Shown: in pieces, positions 20,093 to 28,245 of the stretch
Position numbering within the stretch: position 1 is the stretch's first letter
Layout of the letters: each line of letters begins with the position of its first letter
Origin: Bordetella genomosp. 7
Lineage (GTDB): Bacteria > Pseudomonadota > Gammaproteobacteria > Burkholderiales > Burkholderiaceae_B
NCBI RefSeq assembly: GCF_002261265.1
Contig: NZ_NEVK01000008.1
Span: forward strand, 714,385-778,384
Direction of reading: 5' to 3'
Length of the DNA stretch: 64,000 nucleotides
The notes under the pieces: model-generated
What the model was told of the DNA's origin: nothing
Database searches by the model: none
Seen by the model: the letters and a program-made list of their open reading frames with translations, nothing else
Program-made: the position numbers and the translations under genes

Positions 20093-20359
20093 CTATTCGT
20101 CGTCGAAATCGCCCGCGCCCAATTTGATCGTGCCGTCGGCCGGCACCCATTGGGTTTTCTTGGCCAGCGTCCGGATCTGGTCTTCGGCGGCATCGAAGGC
20201 CCGCAGTAATTCGCTGCCGGTGCCGTCGGTTGCCCCAAAATAGCGCCTCAGGGCGTCTCCGGAAATTTCAAAGGGGCGAGTCACCCCGTCAGTTTCCAGT
20301 TCAAATACCACATCGTCACCCTGCACCCGGGCATTGGTGGCTTTGGCAAATGCACTCAT
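20093..20359 (-). CDS. DUF1488-family small protein
   Basis: An 88-residue acidic protein. The start MSAFAKATNARVQ is chosen because an AGGAGGT ribosome-binding site lies 6 bp upstream; longer frames run into low-complexity sequence. The body (VVFELETDGVTRPFEISGDALRRYFGA...ELLRAFDAAEDQIRTLAKK) matches the DUF1488 pattern of a small beta sheet with a phenylalanine/tyrosine-rich centre. Function unknown. It is convergent with the 19.4-kb membrane protein and divergent from rpoH. Confidence 0.8.
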   Translation of the reverse strand: MSAFAKATNARVQGDDVVFELETDGVTRPFEISGDALRRYFGATDGTGSELLRAFDAAEDQIRTLAKKTQWVPADGTIKLGAGDFDDE

Positions 20360-20587
20360 GCGACCTCCTGACATAGGCGGGGAACCAGGCCCCGGGCCCT
20401 GTGCCCGGCAAACCGCGTGCCGCCCCACGCATTCCTTCCTGGGCGCGGAGCGCACGGCGAGCGTCCGGACGGGATCGAGCCTTGCTGGCCGGTACCATAG
20501 CCGCTTGGCTTGCAGAGGATGAATTTATTGGGGACGCACCAGATCGGCCCGAAACAGCCGGAACTCTGATGTATGTCAGCTGTCCAA

Positions 20588-20614
20588 TTAGCACTCACAA
20601 CACGAGAGTGCTAA
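20588..20614 (+). promoter_or_regulatory. Perfect CIRCE operator upstream of rpoH
   Basis: TTAGCACTC-N9-GAGTGCTAA, an exact match to the CIRCE element bound by the heat-shock repressor HrcA. It ends 48 bp before the rpoH ATG. A TATAGT box follows at 20628-20633, so the operator would cover the -35 region and block RNA polymerase. The rest of the 303-bp gap between the DUF1488 gene and rpoH (20360-20587) shows no gene. Confidence 0.93.
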
Positions 20615-20662
20615 CATCAAATCCTTGTATAGTCGCCCGTCAATTTCCTGGAGACCGCCAAC

Positions 20663-21550
20663 ATGAAACAACCCAGCAGTTCGTTGGCCCTGTCCGGCAA
20701 CGCCCTGGCGTTGGCCATCGCCAATCCAGGCTCGCTTGGCACTATCGAAGCCTATATCTCGGCCGTCAATCGCCTGCCGGTGCTGACGGCCGAACGCGAA
20801 ACCGAACTGGGCCGCCGCCTGCGCGACCACGACGATCTGGATGCCGCCCGCGAGCTGGTGCTGTCGCACCTGCGGCTGGTCGTTTCGGTGGCGCGCCAAT
20901 ACCTGGGCTATGGCCTGCCCCACGCCGACCTCATCCAGGAAGGCAACGTGGGCCTGATGAAGGCCGTCAAGCGTTTCGACCCCGAGCGCGGGGTGCGCCT
21001 GGTGTCGTTCGCCGTGCACTGGATCAAGGCCGAAATCCACGAGTTCATCATCCGCAACTGGCGCATGGTGAAGGTGGCAACCACCAAGGCCCAGCGCAAG
21101 CTGTTTTTCAACCTGCGCAGCATGCGCCCCGATGGCCAGACACTCGACCCCGAACAGGTCGACCGCATCGCCGAAGAATTGAACGTGCGGCGCGAAGATG
21201 TCAGCGAAATGGAAGTCCGTCTGTCCGGGCGCGATCTGTCGCTTGAAAAGCAAGACGACGACGAAGAAGGCTACGCTCCCATCTCGTATCTGTCGGACGA
21301 AGGCCGCCAGGAACCCACGCGCGTGCTCGATCGCCGCGAACACGACGAACTGCAGGGCGCCGGCCTGGCGCATGCATTGCAAGCGCTTGATGCGCGCTCG
21401 CGACGCATCATCGAAGCGCGCTGGCTGCAAGACGACGGTGGCACGACGCTGCAAGAGCTGGCCGACGAATTCGGCGTGTCGGCCGAGCGCATCCGCCAGA
21501 TTGAATCCGCGGCCTTGAAAAAGATGCGCGGCGCGCTGGCGCCCGCCTGA
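20663..21550 (+). CDS. rpoH: RNA polymerase heat-shock sigma factor (sigma-32)
   Basis: Directs RNA polymerase to heat-shock promoters. The 295-residue protein shows sigma region 1.2 (TIEAYISAVNRLPVLTAERE), region 2 (LSHLRLVVSVARQYLGYGLPHADLIQEGNVGLMKAVKRFD), the RpoH box (QRKLFFNLR, near residue 150) that is diagnostic for sigma-32, and the region 4.2 helix-turn-helix (TLQELADEFGVSAERIRQIE). The ribosome-binding site CTGGAGA precedes the ATG. The upstream CIRCE indicates repression by HrcA, tying two heat-shock circuits together. Confidence 0.97.
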   Translation: MKQPSSSLALSGNALALAIANPGSLGTIEAYISAVNRLPVLTAERETELGRRLRDHDDLDAARELVLSHLRLVVSVARQYLGYGLPHADLIQEGNVGLMKAVKRFDPERGVRLVSFAVHWIKAEIHEFIIRNWRMVKVATTKAQRKLFFNLRSMRPDGQTLDPEQVDRIAEELNVRREDVSEMEVRLSGRDLSLEKQDDDEEGYAPISYLSDEGRQEPTRVLDRREHDELQGAGLAHALQALDARSRRIIEARWLQDDGGTTLQELADEFGVSAERIRQIESAALKKMRGALAPA

Positions 21551-21559
21551 TCTTCCTTG

Positions 21560-21599
21560 CGCCGCGCGAAGATACAAGTTGATTCAAATTCGCGCGGCG
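21560..21599 (+). repeat. Inverted repeat just after rpoH
   Basis: An 11-bp perfect stem (CGCCGCGCGAA, 21560-21570; TTCGCGCGGCG, 21589-21599) with an 18-nt AT-rich loop begins 10 bp past the rpoH stop. It is bracketed by direct copies of TGATCTTCC (21548-21556, which includes the stop codon, and 21600-21608). There is no T-run, so it is more likely an mRNA 3' structure than a terminator. Confidence 0.6.
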
Positions 21600-21604
21600 T
21601 GATC

Positions 21605-21770
21605 TTCCATGGCGGGAACCTTAAGCCTCCCGGCAAGCCTAAATGCATGTAGACCGCGTTACCGGTTTCCGGTTTGGCAGTCTTGCGTCCGTTTCGGCTT
21701 CTCCTCTTTCCCCTCCCCATGAAACGGATGCTTGTCAGGGGCACCTCGCATATCGGTGCCCCTTTTTTTT
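21605..21770 (+). ncRNA. Candidate 3'-UTR small RNA downstream of rpoH
   Basis: About 165 nt with no convincing ORF, ending in a perfect intrinsic terminator. The stretch contains a pyrimidine-rich, C/U-only run (CTCCTCTTTCCCCTCCCC near 21700), the kind of sequence that can pair with Shine-Dalgarno regions. It could be an independent sRNA, or a processed rpoH 3' UTR. No promoter was identified, so this is a hypothesis. Confidence 0.3.
21738..21770 (+). terminator. Strong intrinsic terminator after rpoH
   Basis: GGGGCACC, a 9-nt loop, GGTGCCCC, then eight T residues (21763-21770). This is the best rho-independent terminator in the window. It lies 187 bp past the rpoH stop and 43 bp before the end of the convergent cpdA-like gene. 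Confidence 0.92.
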
Positions 21771-21813
21771 GCGCGCAAACCGCGCGTATCCGATATGCCG
21801 GCGTGGCTGCCGT

Positions 21814-22635
21814 TTATGCCAGGTTGAGCGCTGCCCGGCGCAATTGCTGCCAGGCGCCTGGGTCCAGGCGCCGCACGCCCGTGGCGAGCGAGCCGTCGCG
21901 ATACAGCTTCAGCCACCGGTAGCCGGGGGGCGCGTCGTCCAGCACGTGCTGCCCTTCGCGTATGGCGAACTGGAAACACGTGGACGGGCTGGCCAGCATG
22001 CGCAGATGGTGCCGGCGCCGATCAAAGGCCTGGTGAACGTGCCCCCACAACAGTACGCGCGTGCGAGGCAATGCGGCCAGGCGCTGAAAAAGCTCGGCGG
22101 CATTGTCCACCATCATGGTGTCGTGCCACTTGCTGTCCATCTGCACGGGATTGTGATGCAGCGCCACCAGGATGTGGCGGTCGCCCGCCAGCGCGACCGC
22201 GCGCTCGAGTAAATCGAACTGCGCGTCATCGATATGCCCCGCATCGGAGCCCGACACCGTGGAATCAAGCAGAATGATGCGCCAGGCGCCTATGTCGGTG
22301 ACGGGCTGGGTCCACAGCCCCAGGCTGTGGCGCAGCGTGAGCGGATTGTCGTGGTTGCCGGGCAGGCAGCGTACCGGCCAGTCGTTCTGTTCGAGCAGTT
22401 CTCGCAGGCGCTGGTACGAGGCGGGGGAACCATCCTGAGACAGGTCGCCGGTGGCCAGCAGCAGGTCGGGCCGGTGCCCGTTGGCGCGCACCAGGTCCAG
22501 CACCGCGCGCAGGCTGGCGTCGGTGTTGACCTGGCACATGATGCTGTCTGGCTCGGCCAGCAGATGGGTGTCAGTAATCTGCACCAATAAGGTAGGCGCG
22601 TCGGCGCGGCCGGCGCTGGAAGTCGAGGCCGGCAA
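21814..22635 (-). CDS. cpdA: CpdA-like metallophosphodiesterase (cyclic AMP phosphodiesterase family)
   Basis: A 273-residue calcineurin-like phosphoesterase. All metal-binding blocks of the Icc/CpdA group are present in order: QITDTHL (near residue 19), ATGDLSQDG (near 61), GNHDNP (near 93), ALHHNPVQ (near 158) and WGHVHQAFD (near 197). Members hydrolyse 3',5'-cAMP, though some act on other phosphodiesters. It is divergent from the antiporter gene, whose product has a cyclic-nucleotide-binding-like domain. Confidence in the fold is high, in cAMP as substrate moderate. Confidence 0.88.
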   Translation of the reverse strand: MPASTSSAGRADAPTLLVQITDTHLLAEPDSIMCQVNTDASLRAVLDLVRANGHRPDLLLATGDLSQDGSPASYQRLRELLEQNDWPVRCLPGNHDNPLTLRHSLGLWTQPVTDIGAWRIILLDSTVSGSDAGHIDDAQFDLLERAVALAGDRHILVALHHNPVQMDSKWHDTMMVDNAAELFQRLAALPRTRVLLWGHVHQAFDRRRHHLRMLASPSTCFQFAIREGQHVLDDAPPGYRWLKLYRDGSLATGVRRLDPGAWQQLRRAALNLA

Positions 22636-22803
22636 AAGGCTCTCCCCTGCGTGTTCGGAACGTCAGTACCTTACCCAAAAAGCATGGGCGTCGGGTACGG
22701 CTGGCCTGGCGAGGCGTAACGAAACGTGGAAGCCGCGCAGGCTGCACGGATAAAAAACGCTATTCTTGCGATACCTCATGTATGTGCATTTTCCGACGCG
22801 TTC

Positions 22804-25359
22804 ATGGATATCGGTCTGATCGTATTCGGCCTGTCCGGCCTGTTGACGCTGGTGTGTTTTATGCCGCCGCTGGCCGGTCGCGTCAAGCTTCCCTATTCAG
22901 TCCTGCTGGCCATCGTGGGCTGTCTGCTGGGCGTCCTGGTGCATGTGCACGGGTGGGCGCCGCCCATGCTGGGCGATCTGCTGGATACGATCGAATACTT
23001 CGAGATTTCGTCGGAAACCTTCCTGATGGTGTTCCTGCCGGTGCTGCTGTTCGAAACCGCGCTGGCCATGAACGTACGGCGGCTGCTCGACGACATCGGG
23101 CCTATCTTGATGATGGCCGTCGTGGCCGTGGTGGTGTGCACGGTGGTGGTGGGTTTTGCGGTCAGCGCCGTGTCGTCGCACGGGCTGGTCGTCTGCCTGC
23201 TGCTGGGCGCCATCGTCGCCACCACCGATCCGGTTGCCGTGGTGGGCATCTTCCGCGAGGTAGGCGCGCCCCGGCGCCTGACCACGCTGGTCGAAGGCGA
23301 AAGCCTGTTCAACGACGCCGCTTCCATCGCGCTGTATTCCGTGCTGCTGGCCGTGCTGGGCGGCCAGGGCACACTGAGCGTAAGCGGGGTATTCAACGAC
23401 TTTGTCTATCACTTCGTGGGCGGCGGGCTGGCGGGTTTTGTGATGGGCCGCGGCGCGTGCTTCCTGTTTGCATGGCTGCGGGGGTTTCCCACGGCCGAGA
23501 TCACGCTGACACTGACGCTGGCCTACCTGTCATTCTTTATCTCTGAGCACTATCTGGGCGTGTCGGGCGTGGTGGCTACGGTCATTGCCGGGTTGGTGGT
23601 GGGGTCCACGGGGCGTACCCGCATGTCGCCCATTACCTTCGAACACCTGGCGAGCTCCTGGGGGCAATTCGGCTTCTGGGCCAACTCGCTGATCTTCCTG
23701 TTTGCGGCCATGCTGGTGCCCAAGTTGATGGCGGCGGCCGAACCGGAAGAACTGCTGATGGTGGCCGTCGTGTTTGTGGTGACGCTGGCGGCGCGCGCCA
23801 TTGTGGTGTTCGGGCTGTTGCCTTTGCTGGGGCTCACGCCGCTGGGCACCAAAGTCAGCACGCCGTACAAGACGGTGATGCTGTGGGGGGGATTGCGGGG
23901 CGCGGTGTCGCTGGCCTTGGCCCTGGCGGTCACCGAGCAGGACGCAGTGCCGGAAGCCGCGCGCCAGTTCATCGCCGTGGTGACAACGGGCTATGTATTG
24001 TCGACCTTGTTCATCAACGGCATGACCCTGCGTCCGCTGATCCGCGTGCTGGGCCTGAATCAGCTGTCGCCCATCGAGCGCGCCATCCGCAACCAGGCGC
24101 TGGTGGTGGCGCTGGAAGATCTGCAGGGCAAGACCTCGGAACTGGCCAAGACCGACCACATCAGCCCCGAGGTCGGCGAGCGCATCCACGCGGTGTTCGA
24201 TGCCAGCCTTACCAGCGTGCACGACGGGCAGATCGCCCAGATGACCGACGAGCAGCGCGTGGCCGTGGGGCTGACCATCATGGCGCAGCGCGAGCAAGAG
24301 CTGTTTTTCGACATTCTCAAGGCGCAGATCGTTGACTGGCGCATGGCCGAGGCCTTGCTGGCGCGCTCCGAGCGCCTGGAAGATGCGGTGCGCAATCGGG
24401 GCCTGGCGGGCTTTCAGCAGGGTATCGAGGCCGACATCCGGTATTCCAGGGGGTTTCGCCTGGCGTTGCGCATGCACTATATGTTCGGGCTTCAGGGCTG
24501 GCTGGCGCACGAATTGGCGCTGCGCTTTGCCAATCTGATGACCAAGCGTTCGGTGGCGCAGCGCCTGATCGTCTTTGCGCGCGAGCAGATCGGGCCATTG
24601 CTCGGCCAGGCGGCTGCCGATCAGATTATTGCCACGCACCAGCGGCGCCTGGACCTGATCGAACATGCGCTGCAGGCACTGAACCTGCAATACCCGTCGT
24701 ACGCGCTGTGGCTGCAGGAAAGCTACCTGGGCCGCACGGCGCGCGAACTCGAGCGCATCCGTTATCAAGACATGCTCGACCAATCGCTGATCAGCGGCGA
24801 AGTCTACGCAGACCTGATGAAGCAGTTGAAGGACCGCTGGCGGCATATCGAGCGGCATCCGCCCCTGGATATGGAGCTGGGGGCGGCGGAGCTGATTACC
24901 CGTGTGCCGCTGTTCGAAGGGTTGAGCCCCGATTCGTTGCGCGCCATCAGCCGGTTGCTGCGCCCGCGCCTGGCGCTACCCGACCAGCCGGTGTTGACAC
25001 ATGGGCGGCATGGGCAGGAAATGTGTTTCGTTGCATCCGGCGCCGTGTCCGTGCATTTGCCCGATGGCACTACGGTAGAGCTGGGTAGCGGCGAATTCAT
25101 CGGCGAGCTGGCCCTGCTGGGAAAGCAGCAGGTCAATCCGGACGTGCACTCGCTGGGATACAGCAAGCTGCTGATGCTGTCGTTGCGCGATTTCGAGGCG
25201 TTGCTGGCACGGGATGCCGACCTGCGCGAACGCATCCAGGCCGTGGCCAGGCAACGCTTGCGCGCCATTGAAGTATGGGAGCAGTTTTCGCGGGGCGGCG
25301 CGGCCGCGCCGCCCGGTCCGGCGGGCGAACTGCCCGGGCCCGCGCCGGCGGATGCCTGA
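22804..25359 (+). CDS. Na+/H+ antiporter (CPA1 type) with C-terminal cyclic-nucleotide-binding-like domain
   Basis: An 851-residue inner-membrane protein. The first 420 residues form a CPA1 exchanger with about 12 membrane segments and the transport motifs IVATTDPVAVVGIF (near residue 140) and EGESLFNDAASIALY (near 165). A long cytosolic helical region follows, then a cNMP-binding fold from about residue 695 (LFEGLSPDSLRAISRLLRP...GEFIGELALLGK). The phosphate-binding cassette keeps GELALL but the Arg-containing segment that follows in true cAMP sensors is not evident (QVNPDV), so nucleotide binding is uncertain. Start MDIGLIVFG is chosen at the first membrane segment; an ATG 78 bp upstream is less likely. 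Confidence 0.9.
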   Translation: MDIGLIVFGLSGLLTLVCFMPPLAGRVKLPYSVLLAIVGCLLGVLVHVHGWAPPMLGDLLDTIEYFEISSETFLMVFLPVLLFETALAMNVRRLLDDIGPILMMAVVAVVVCTVVVGFAVSAVSSHGLVVCLLLGAIVATTDPVAVVGIFREVGAPRRLTTLVEGESLFNDAASIALYSVLLAVLGGQGTLSVSGVFNDFVYHFVGGGLAGFVMGRGACFLFAWLRGFPTAEITLTLTLAYLSFFISEHYLGVSGVVATVIAGLVVGSTGRTRMSPITFEHLASSWGQFGFWANSLIFLFAAMLVPKLMAAAEPEELLMVAVVFVVTLAARAIVVFGLLPLLGLTPLGTKVSTPYKTVMLWGGLRGAVSLALALAVTEQDAVPEAARQFIAVVTTGYVLSTLFINGMTLRPLIRVLGLNQLSPIERAIRNQALVVALEDLQGKTSELAKTDHISPEVGERIHAVFDASLTSVHDGQIAQMTDEQRVAVGLTIMAQREQELFFDILKAQIVDWRMAEALLARSERLEDAVRNRGLAGFQQGIEADIRYSRGFRLALRMHYMFGLQGWLAHELALRFANLMTKRSVAQRLIVFAREQIGPLLGQAAADQIIATHQRRLDLIEHALQALNLQYPSYALWLQESYLGRTARELERIRYQDMLDQSLISGEVYADLMKQLKDRWRHIERHPPLDMELGAAELITRVPLFEGLSPDSLRAISRLLRPRLALPDQPVLTHGRHGQEMCFVASGAVSVHLPDGTTVELGSGEFIGELALLGKQQVNPDVHSLGYSKLLMLSLRDFEALLARDADLRERIQAVARQRLRAIEVWEQFSRGGAAAPPGPAGELPGPAPADA

Positions 25360-25411
25360 ACGCAAAGGCGCGCCCGGCCCGGCAGGCGCCGGGCGGCGCG
25401 CGTGATGATGC

Positions 25412-26593
25412 TCAGGGCGACTTGATATCGAGCACCTTGATGGTCATCACGACCACGGCGCCGGGCGGCACCACGCCGGGAACGCCGTCTTGGCCGTAGA
25501 CCTGGTCGCCCGGTATGTGTACGCGGGCCGAGCCGCCCACCCCCAGCTTCTTTACTATGGCCTGGAACAGGGGCGGCAGATCGCCCACCGCGCTGCTGGC
25601 CTTTTCGGCGTCGGCCAGCACTTCGCCCGTGCCCAGTGCTTCGGTAAGCTCGAACAGCACCTGGCTTCGCGCGTGCGCCGTTGGCGGCTTGCCGGGGTCG
25701 ATAACCCGGTAGACCGCTCCTTCGGATGTCTTGACCGCGCCTTTTTCCTTGGCGGCTTTTTCGAGCAGGCCGGCGCTTTCTTTTTGGTTCTTCGACAGCA
25801 TGGCCTTGCCGAGCGACTGGTCGATGCGGGCCAGTTCCGCTGCGATCGCATCTTGCGCAAGCTGCAGGCGGTTGTGGATCTTGTCGTGGAACCCCTGGGT
25901 GAACGCGCGCACGTCCAGTTTCATGCCGACCGAGCGGAATTTTTCGGTTTCTTGCGGCACGCTGTCTCCGTACCAGGCGCCCACCGCATAGCTTGCCTTG
26001 ACGTCCTGGGAGGCGCCTTTGCCCATTACAAAGGCGGGGCCTGCCGTGGCGGCCTTGGGGGTCGCCTCGGCCTGCGGATCGGCAAGCCTGCCTTTCAGGG
26101 CGGCGAGTTCGGCCGCGGCCCGGTCTCGTTCAGCCGCCAGGGCGGCGCTTTTCTGTTGGTGCGCGCGTTCGCTGTCGGCCAGCGAAGCGACCTGCGCCCG
26201 CAGTGTGGCGAGTTCGGCCGCCGCGGTACCGACCGCCGCGGCACCGACCGCCGCGGTGTCGACCGCCGCGCCATCGGCATGGCTTGCGGGCTGCGCCTGC
26301 AATTGTTCGATGCGTTGCGCCAGCAGGGCATTTTGGCGTAGCGCTTCGTCCAGCTGCTGTATCAGTTTGGCGGATTGGGCGGTGTCGCACTGAGGCGGCG
26401 TGGCCTCGCACGTTTCGGGCGGCGTGGCTAAGGTATGGACGGGCAGGCTGGTTGCGGCGCCGTCCACGATCTGTTCGGTGATGAGCCTGTCCAGCAACTG
26501 CAGGCCGGCCGACGGCTGCGGCTGGGCTGCGGCCCGGCCGGCGCCAGCCAGCCATAGTGCGCAGCAGAACGCGGCGCCAAGATGCTTGTTCAT
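25412..26593 (-). CDS. Periplasmic FKBP-type peptidyl-prolyl isomerase with coiled-coil N-terminus
   Basis: A 393-residue exported protein with signal peptide (CCALWLAGAGRAAA). The N-terminal half is helical and low in complexity, with an Ala/Asp/Gly/Val repeat (residues about 107-125) and a coiled coil rich in Ala, Glu and Arg (about 125-175). An FKBP_N-like dimerisation segment follows (YAVGAWYGDSV...FTQGFHDKI), then an FKBP domain at the C-terminus (GAVYRVIDPGK...FQAIVKKLGVGGSARVHIPGDQVYGQDGVPGVVPPGAVVVMTIKV). The FKBP domain has an unusual insert or alteration near its middle (EKASSAVGDLPPLF). Its start overlaps the stop of the lipoprotein gene upstream by 4 bp. Confidence 0.85.
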   Translation of the reverse strand: MNKHLGAAFCCALWLAGAGRAAAQPQPSAGLQLLDRLITEQIVDGAATSLPVHTLATPPETCEATPPQCDTAQSAKLIQQLDEALRQNALLAQRIEQLQAQPASHADGAAVDTAAVGAAAVGTAAAELATLRAQVASLADSERAHQQKSAALAAERDRAAAELAALKGRLADPQAEATPKAATAGPAFVMGKGASQDVKASYAVGAWYGDSVPQETEKFRSVGMKLDVRAFTQGFHDKIHNRLQLAQDAIAAELARIDQSLGKAMLSKNQKESAGLLEKAAKEKGAVKTSEGAVYRVIDPGKPPTAHARSQVLFELTEALGTGEVLADAEKASSAVGDLPPLFQAIVKKLGVGGSARVHIPGDQVYGQDGVPGVVPPGAVVVMTIKVLDIKSP

Positions 26594-26955
26594 AGCGTGC
26601 TCAGGGCGTCAACGCGATTCATCATGTTGGAGTAAACGGCGTTCTTGATGCGTACGCAAACCAGCGAAAGCGCCTTGTTGATTTCGGTAAGCATGACTTC
26701 GGAAGAACTGCCGTCGACCAGGGGCTCGTTGTCTTTATAGACGCCGTAGCCGTCGTTGATGGTCTGGAACTGCTGTCGGTAGAGTTCGTAGGCAGCCGGA
26801 TCAAGCTTTCGCAGTGCCGCGAATTCCTGGTAACACCGTTCTTCGCGCGCGGTCTTGTCGGCCTTTTGCGTGGTGACGGCAGACGGGCCGGCGCCACAGG
26901 CTGAAAGCAGCATGGCCATCGACAGAACGGCCATGGCAGCAGGAGTTATGCGCAT
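26590..26955 (-). CDS. Small lipoprotein of unknown function
   Basis: A 121-residue protein with a lipoprotein signal peptide and lipobox LLSAC (Cys20). The mature part is helical and contains two further Cys residues (EERCYQEF and LSLVCVRIKN) that could form a disulfide in the periplasm. No known domain is recognised. It overlaps the start of the FKBP gene by 4 bp, so the two are translationally coupled and may act together in envelope protein folding; that is an inference from arrangement alone. Confidence 0.8.
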   Translation of the reverse strand: MRITPAAMAVLSMAMLLSACGAGPSAVTTQKADKTAREERCYQEFAALRKLDPAAYELYRQQFQTINDGYGVYKDNEPLVDGSSSEVMLTEINKALSLVCVRIKNAVYSNMMNRVDALSTL

Positions 26956-27106
26956 AAATTCCTCGTACCTGACTTGAATGTTGCTGAAGTGCGGGCATTG
27001 TCGAGGCTTTCATTGCGCGGGCGTTGCCGCTATTTCTGAAACGCGAAAAGGTTTGATGCCGGACAGACAACCGTGCGAAGCCGGCTTGCACGCGGCGTGA
27101 GCCGGA

Positions 27107-28135
27107 TCAGGTGGTTTCGCGCTGCACCAGCTCAAAGCCCAGGTCTACGTGCCGTTGAGCCAGGGGTTGCCCGTCGAGCTGTTGCAGCAACAACGAGGCG
27201 GCCGTCAGGCCGATTTCATAGCGCGGGGTGGCAATGGTGGATAGCGGCGGAGTCGTCCAGGCAGTGCCGGCGAAATCATGAAAACCCACGATGCCCATGG
27301 ACCGCGGCACCGCCACGCCGCGCCGGGCGCACTGGAATACAGCGCCCTGGGCAAGATCGTCGTTGCAGAAGAACAGCCCGTCGCAATCCGGATGGCGGTC
27401 GAGGATACGGTCCAGCAGTTCGGCGCCCAGCGCAATGGATGACTTCTGCGGCGTCATGAGTTCAAGTGCCGGATCGTGCAGCCCGGCTTCGCGCAATGCA
27501 TGGCGCGCGCCGTCGCAGCGCCGCAGCGAGCGCGGGTCGAGCTGCGCGCCCACGATGCCGATGCGGCGATACCCGCGTTCGAGCAGATGGCGGCATGCGG
27601 CCAGGCCGGAATCGAACTGCGAGAAGCCCACGCTGAGCTCGGCCGAATCGGAAGGCAGGGTTTCAATCGTGTGCACCGTCGGCATGCCGGCGGTGCGCAA
27701 CAACTGCCATACCCCGGGCGTATGGTCGACGCCGGTCAGGATGACGCCGTCGGGAGAATGCTGCAAATAAGTGCGCAGCTGCGCTTCTTCCGAGTCCAGC
27801 GAATAGCCCGTAACCCCCACCAGCAGGTGGTAGCCCTGGGCGTCCAGGGTTTCTTTGATGCCGGTGATGATGTCCAGGAACACCACGTTCGTCAGCGACG
27901 GCACAAGCGCCACCACAATGCGGGAACGGGACGACGCCAGCGCGCTGGCTGCATGGTTGGGCACGTAGCCCAGCTCGTGGCAGATCTGCAGCACCCGTTC
28001 GCGTACCGCCGGCGCCACCTTGTGGGGCGCGCGCAAGGCGCGCGACACCGTAATGGCGCTGACCCCCGCGTGCCGCGCCACCTGCTGCATGGTGACCCGG
28101 CCGCCGCGGGTGCTGCGGGGCTTGCGTGCCGACAT
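27107..28135 (-). CDS. LacI-family transcriptional regulator (GntR/GalR type)
   Basis: A 342-residue repressor. The N-terminal helix-turn-helix and hinge are TMQQVARHAGVSAITVSRALRAPHKV...YVPNHAASALAS (residues 15-68). The rest is a periplasmic-binding-protein-like effector domain with VALVPSLTNVVFLDIITGI, GCDGLFFCNDDLAQGA-type and VGFHDFAGTAWTTPPLSTI segments. It is divergent from the TRAP transporter and dehydratase genes, with a perfect operator between them, so it almost certainly controls them in response to a sugar acid or its catabolite, and probably itself. Confidence 0.94.
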   Translation of the reverse strand: MSARKPRSTRGGRVTMQQVARHAGVSAITVSRALRAPHKVAPAVRERVLQICHELGYVPNHAASALASSRSRIVVALVPSLTNVVFLDIITGIKETLDAQGYHLLVGVTGYSLDSEEAQLRTYLQHSPDGVILTGVDHTPGVWQLLRTAGMPTVHTIETLPSDSAELSVGFSQFDSGLAACRHLLERGYRRIGIVGAQLDPRSLRRCDGARHALREAGLHDPALELMTPQKSSIALGAELLDRILDRHPDCDGLFFCNDDLAQGAVFQCARRGVAVPRSMGIVGFHDFAGTAWTTPPLSTIATPRYEIGLTAASLLLQQLDGQPLAQRHVDLGFELVQRETT

Positions 28136-28191
28136 GTGAATATCCGTTTACAGAAAGGGCGTAGTCTGCCCCAAGGGGTTTACAGTGGCCA

Positions 28192-28209
28192 GATGTTAGC
28201 GCTAACATC
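28192..28209. promoter_or_regulatory. LacI-type operator between regulator and TRAP operon
   Basis: GATGTTAGCGCTAACATC, an 18-bp perfect palindrome with the central CG typical of LacI-family sites; E. coli GntR uses a similar ATGTTAcCGgTAACAT form. It lies 57 bp from the regulator start and 37 bp from the dctQ-like start. Confidence 0.9.
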
Positions 28210-28245
28210 GCACGCTGTTTGAAAAAAATCAACTGGAGACAAATC

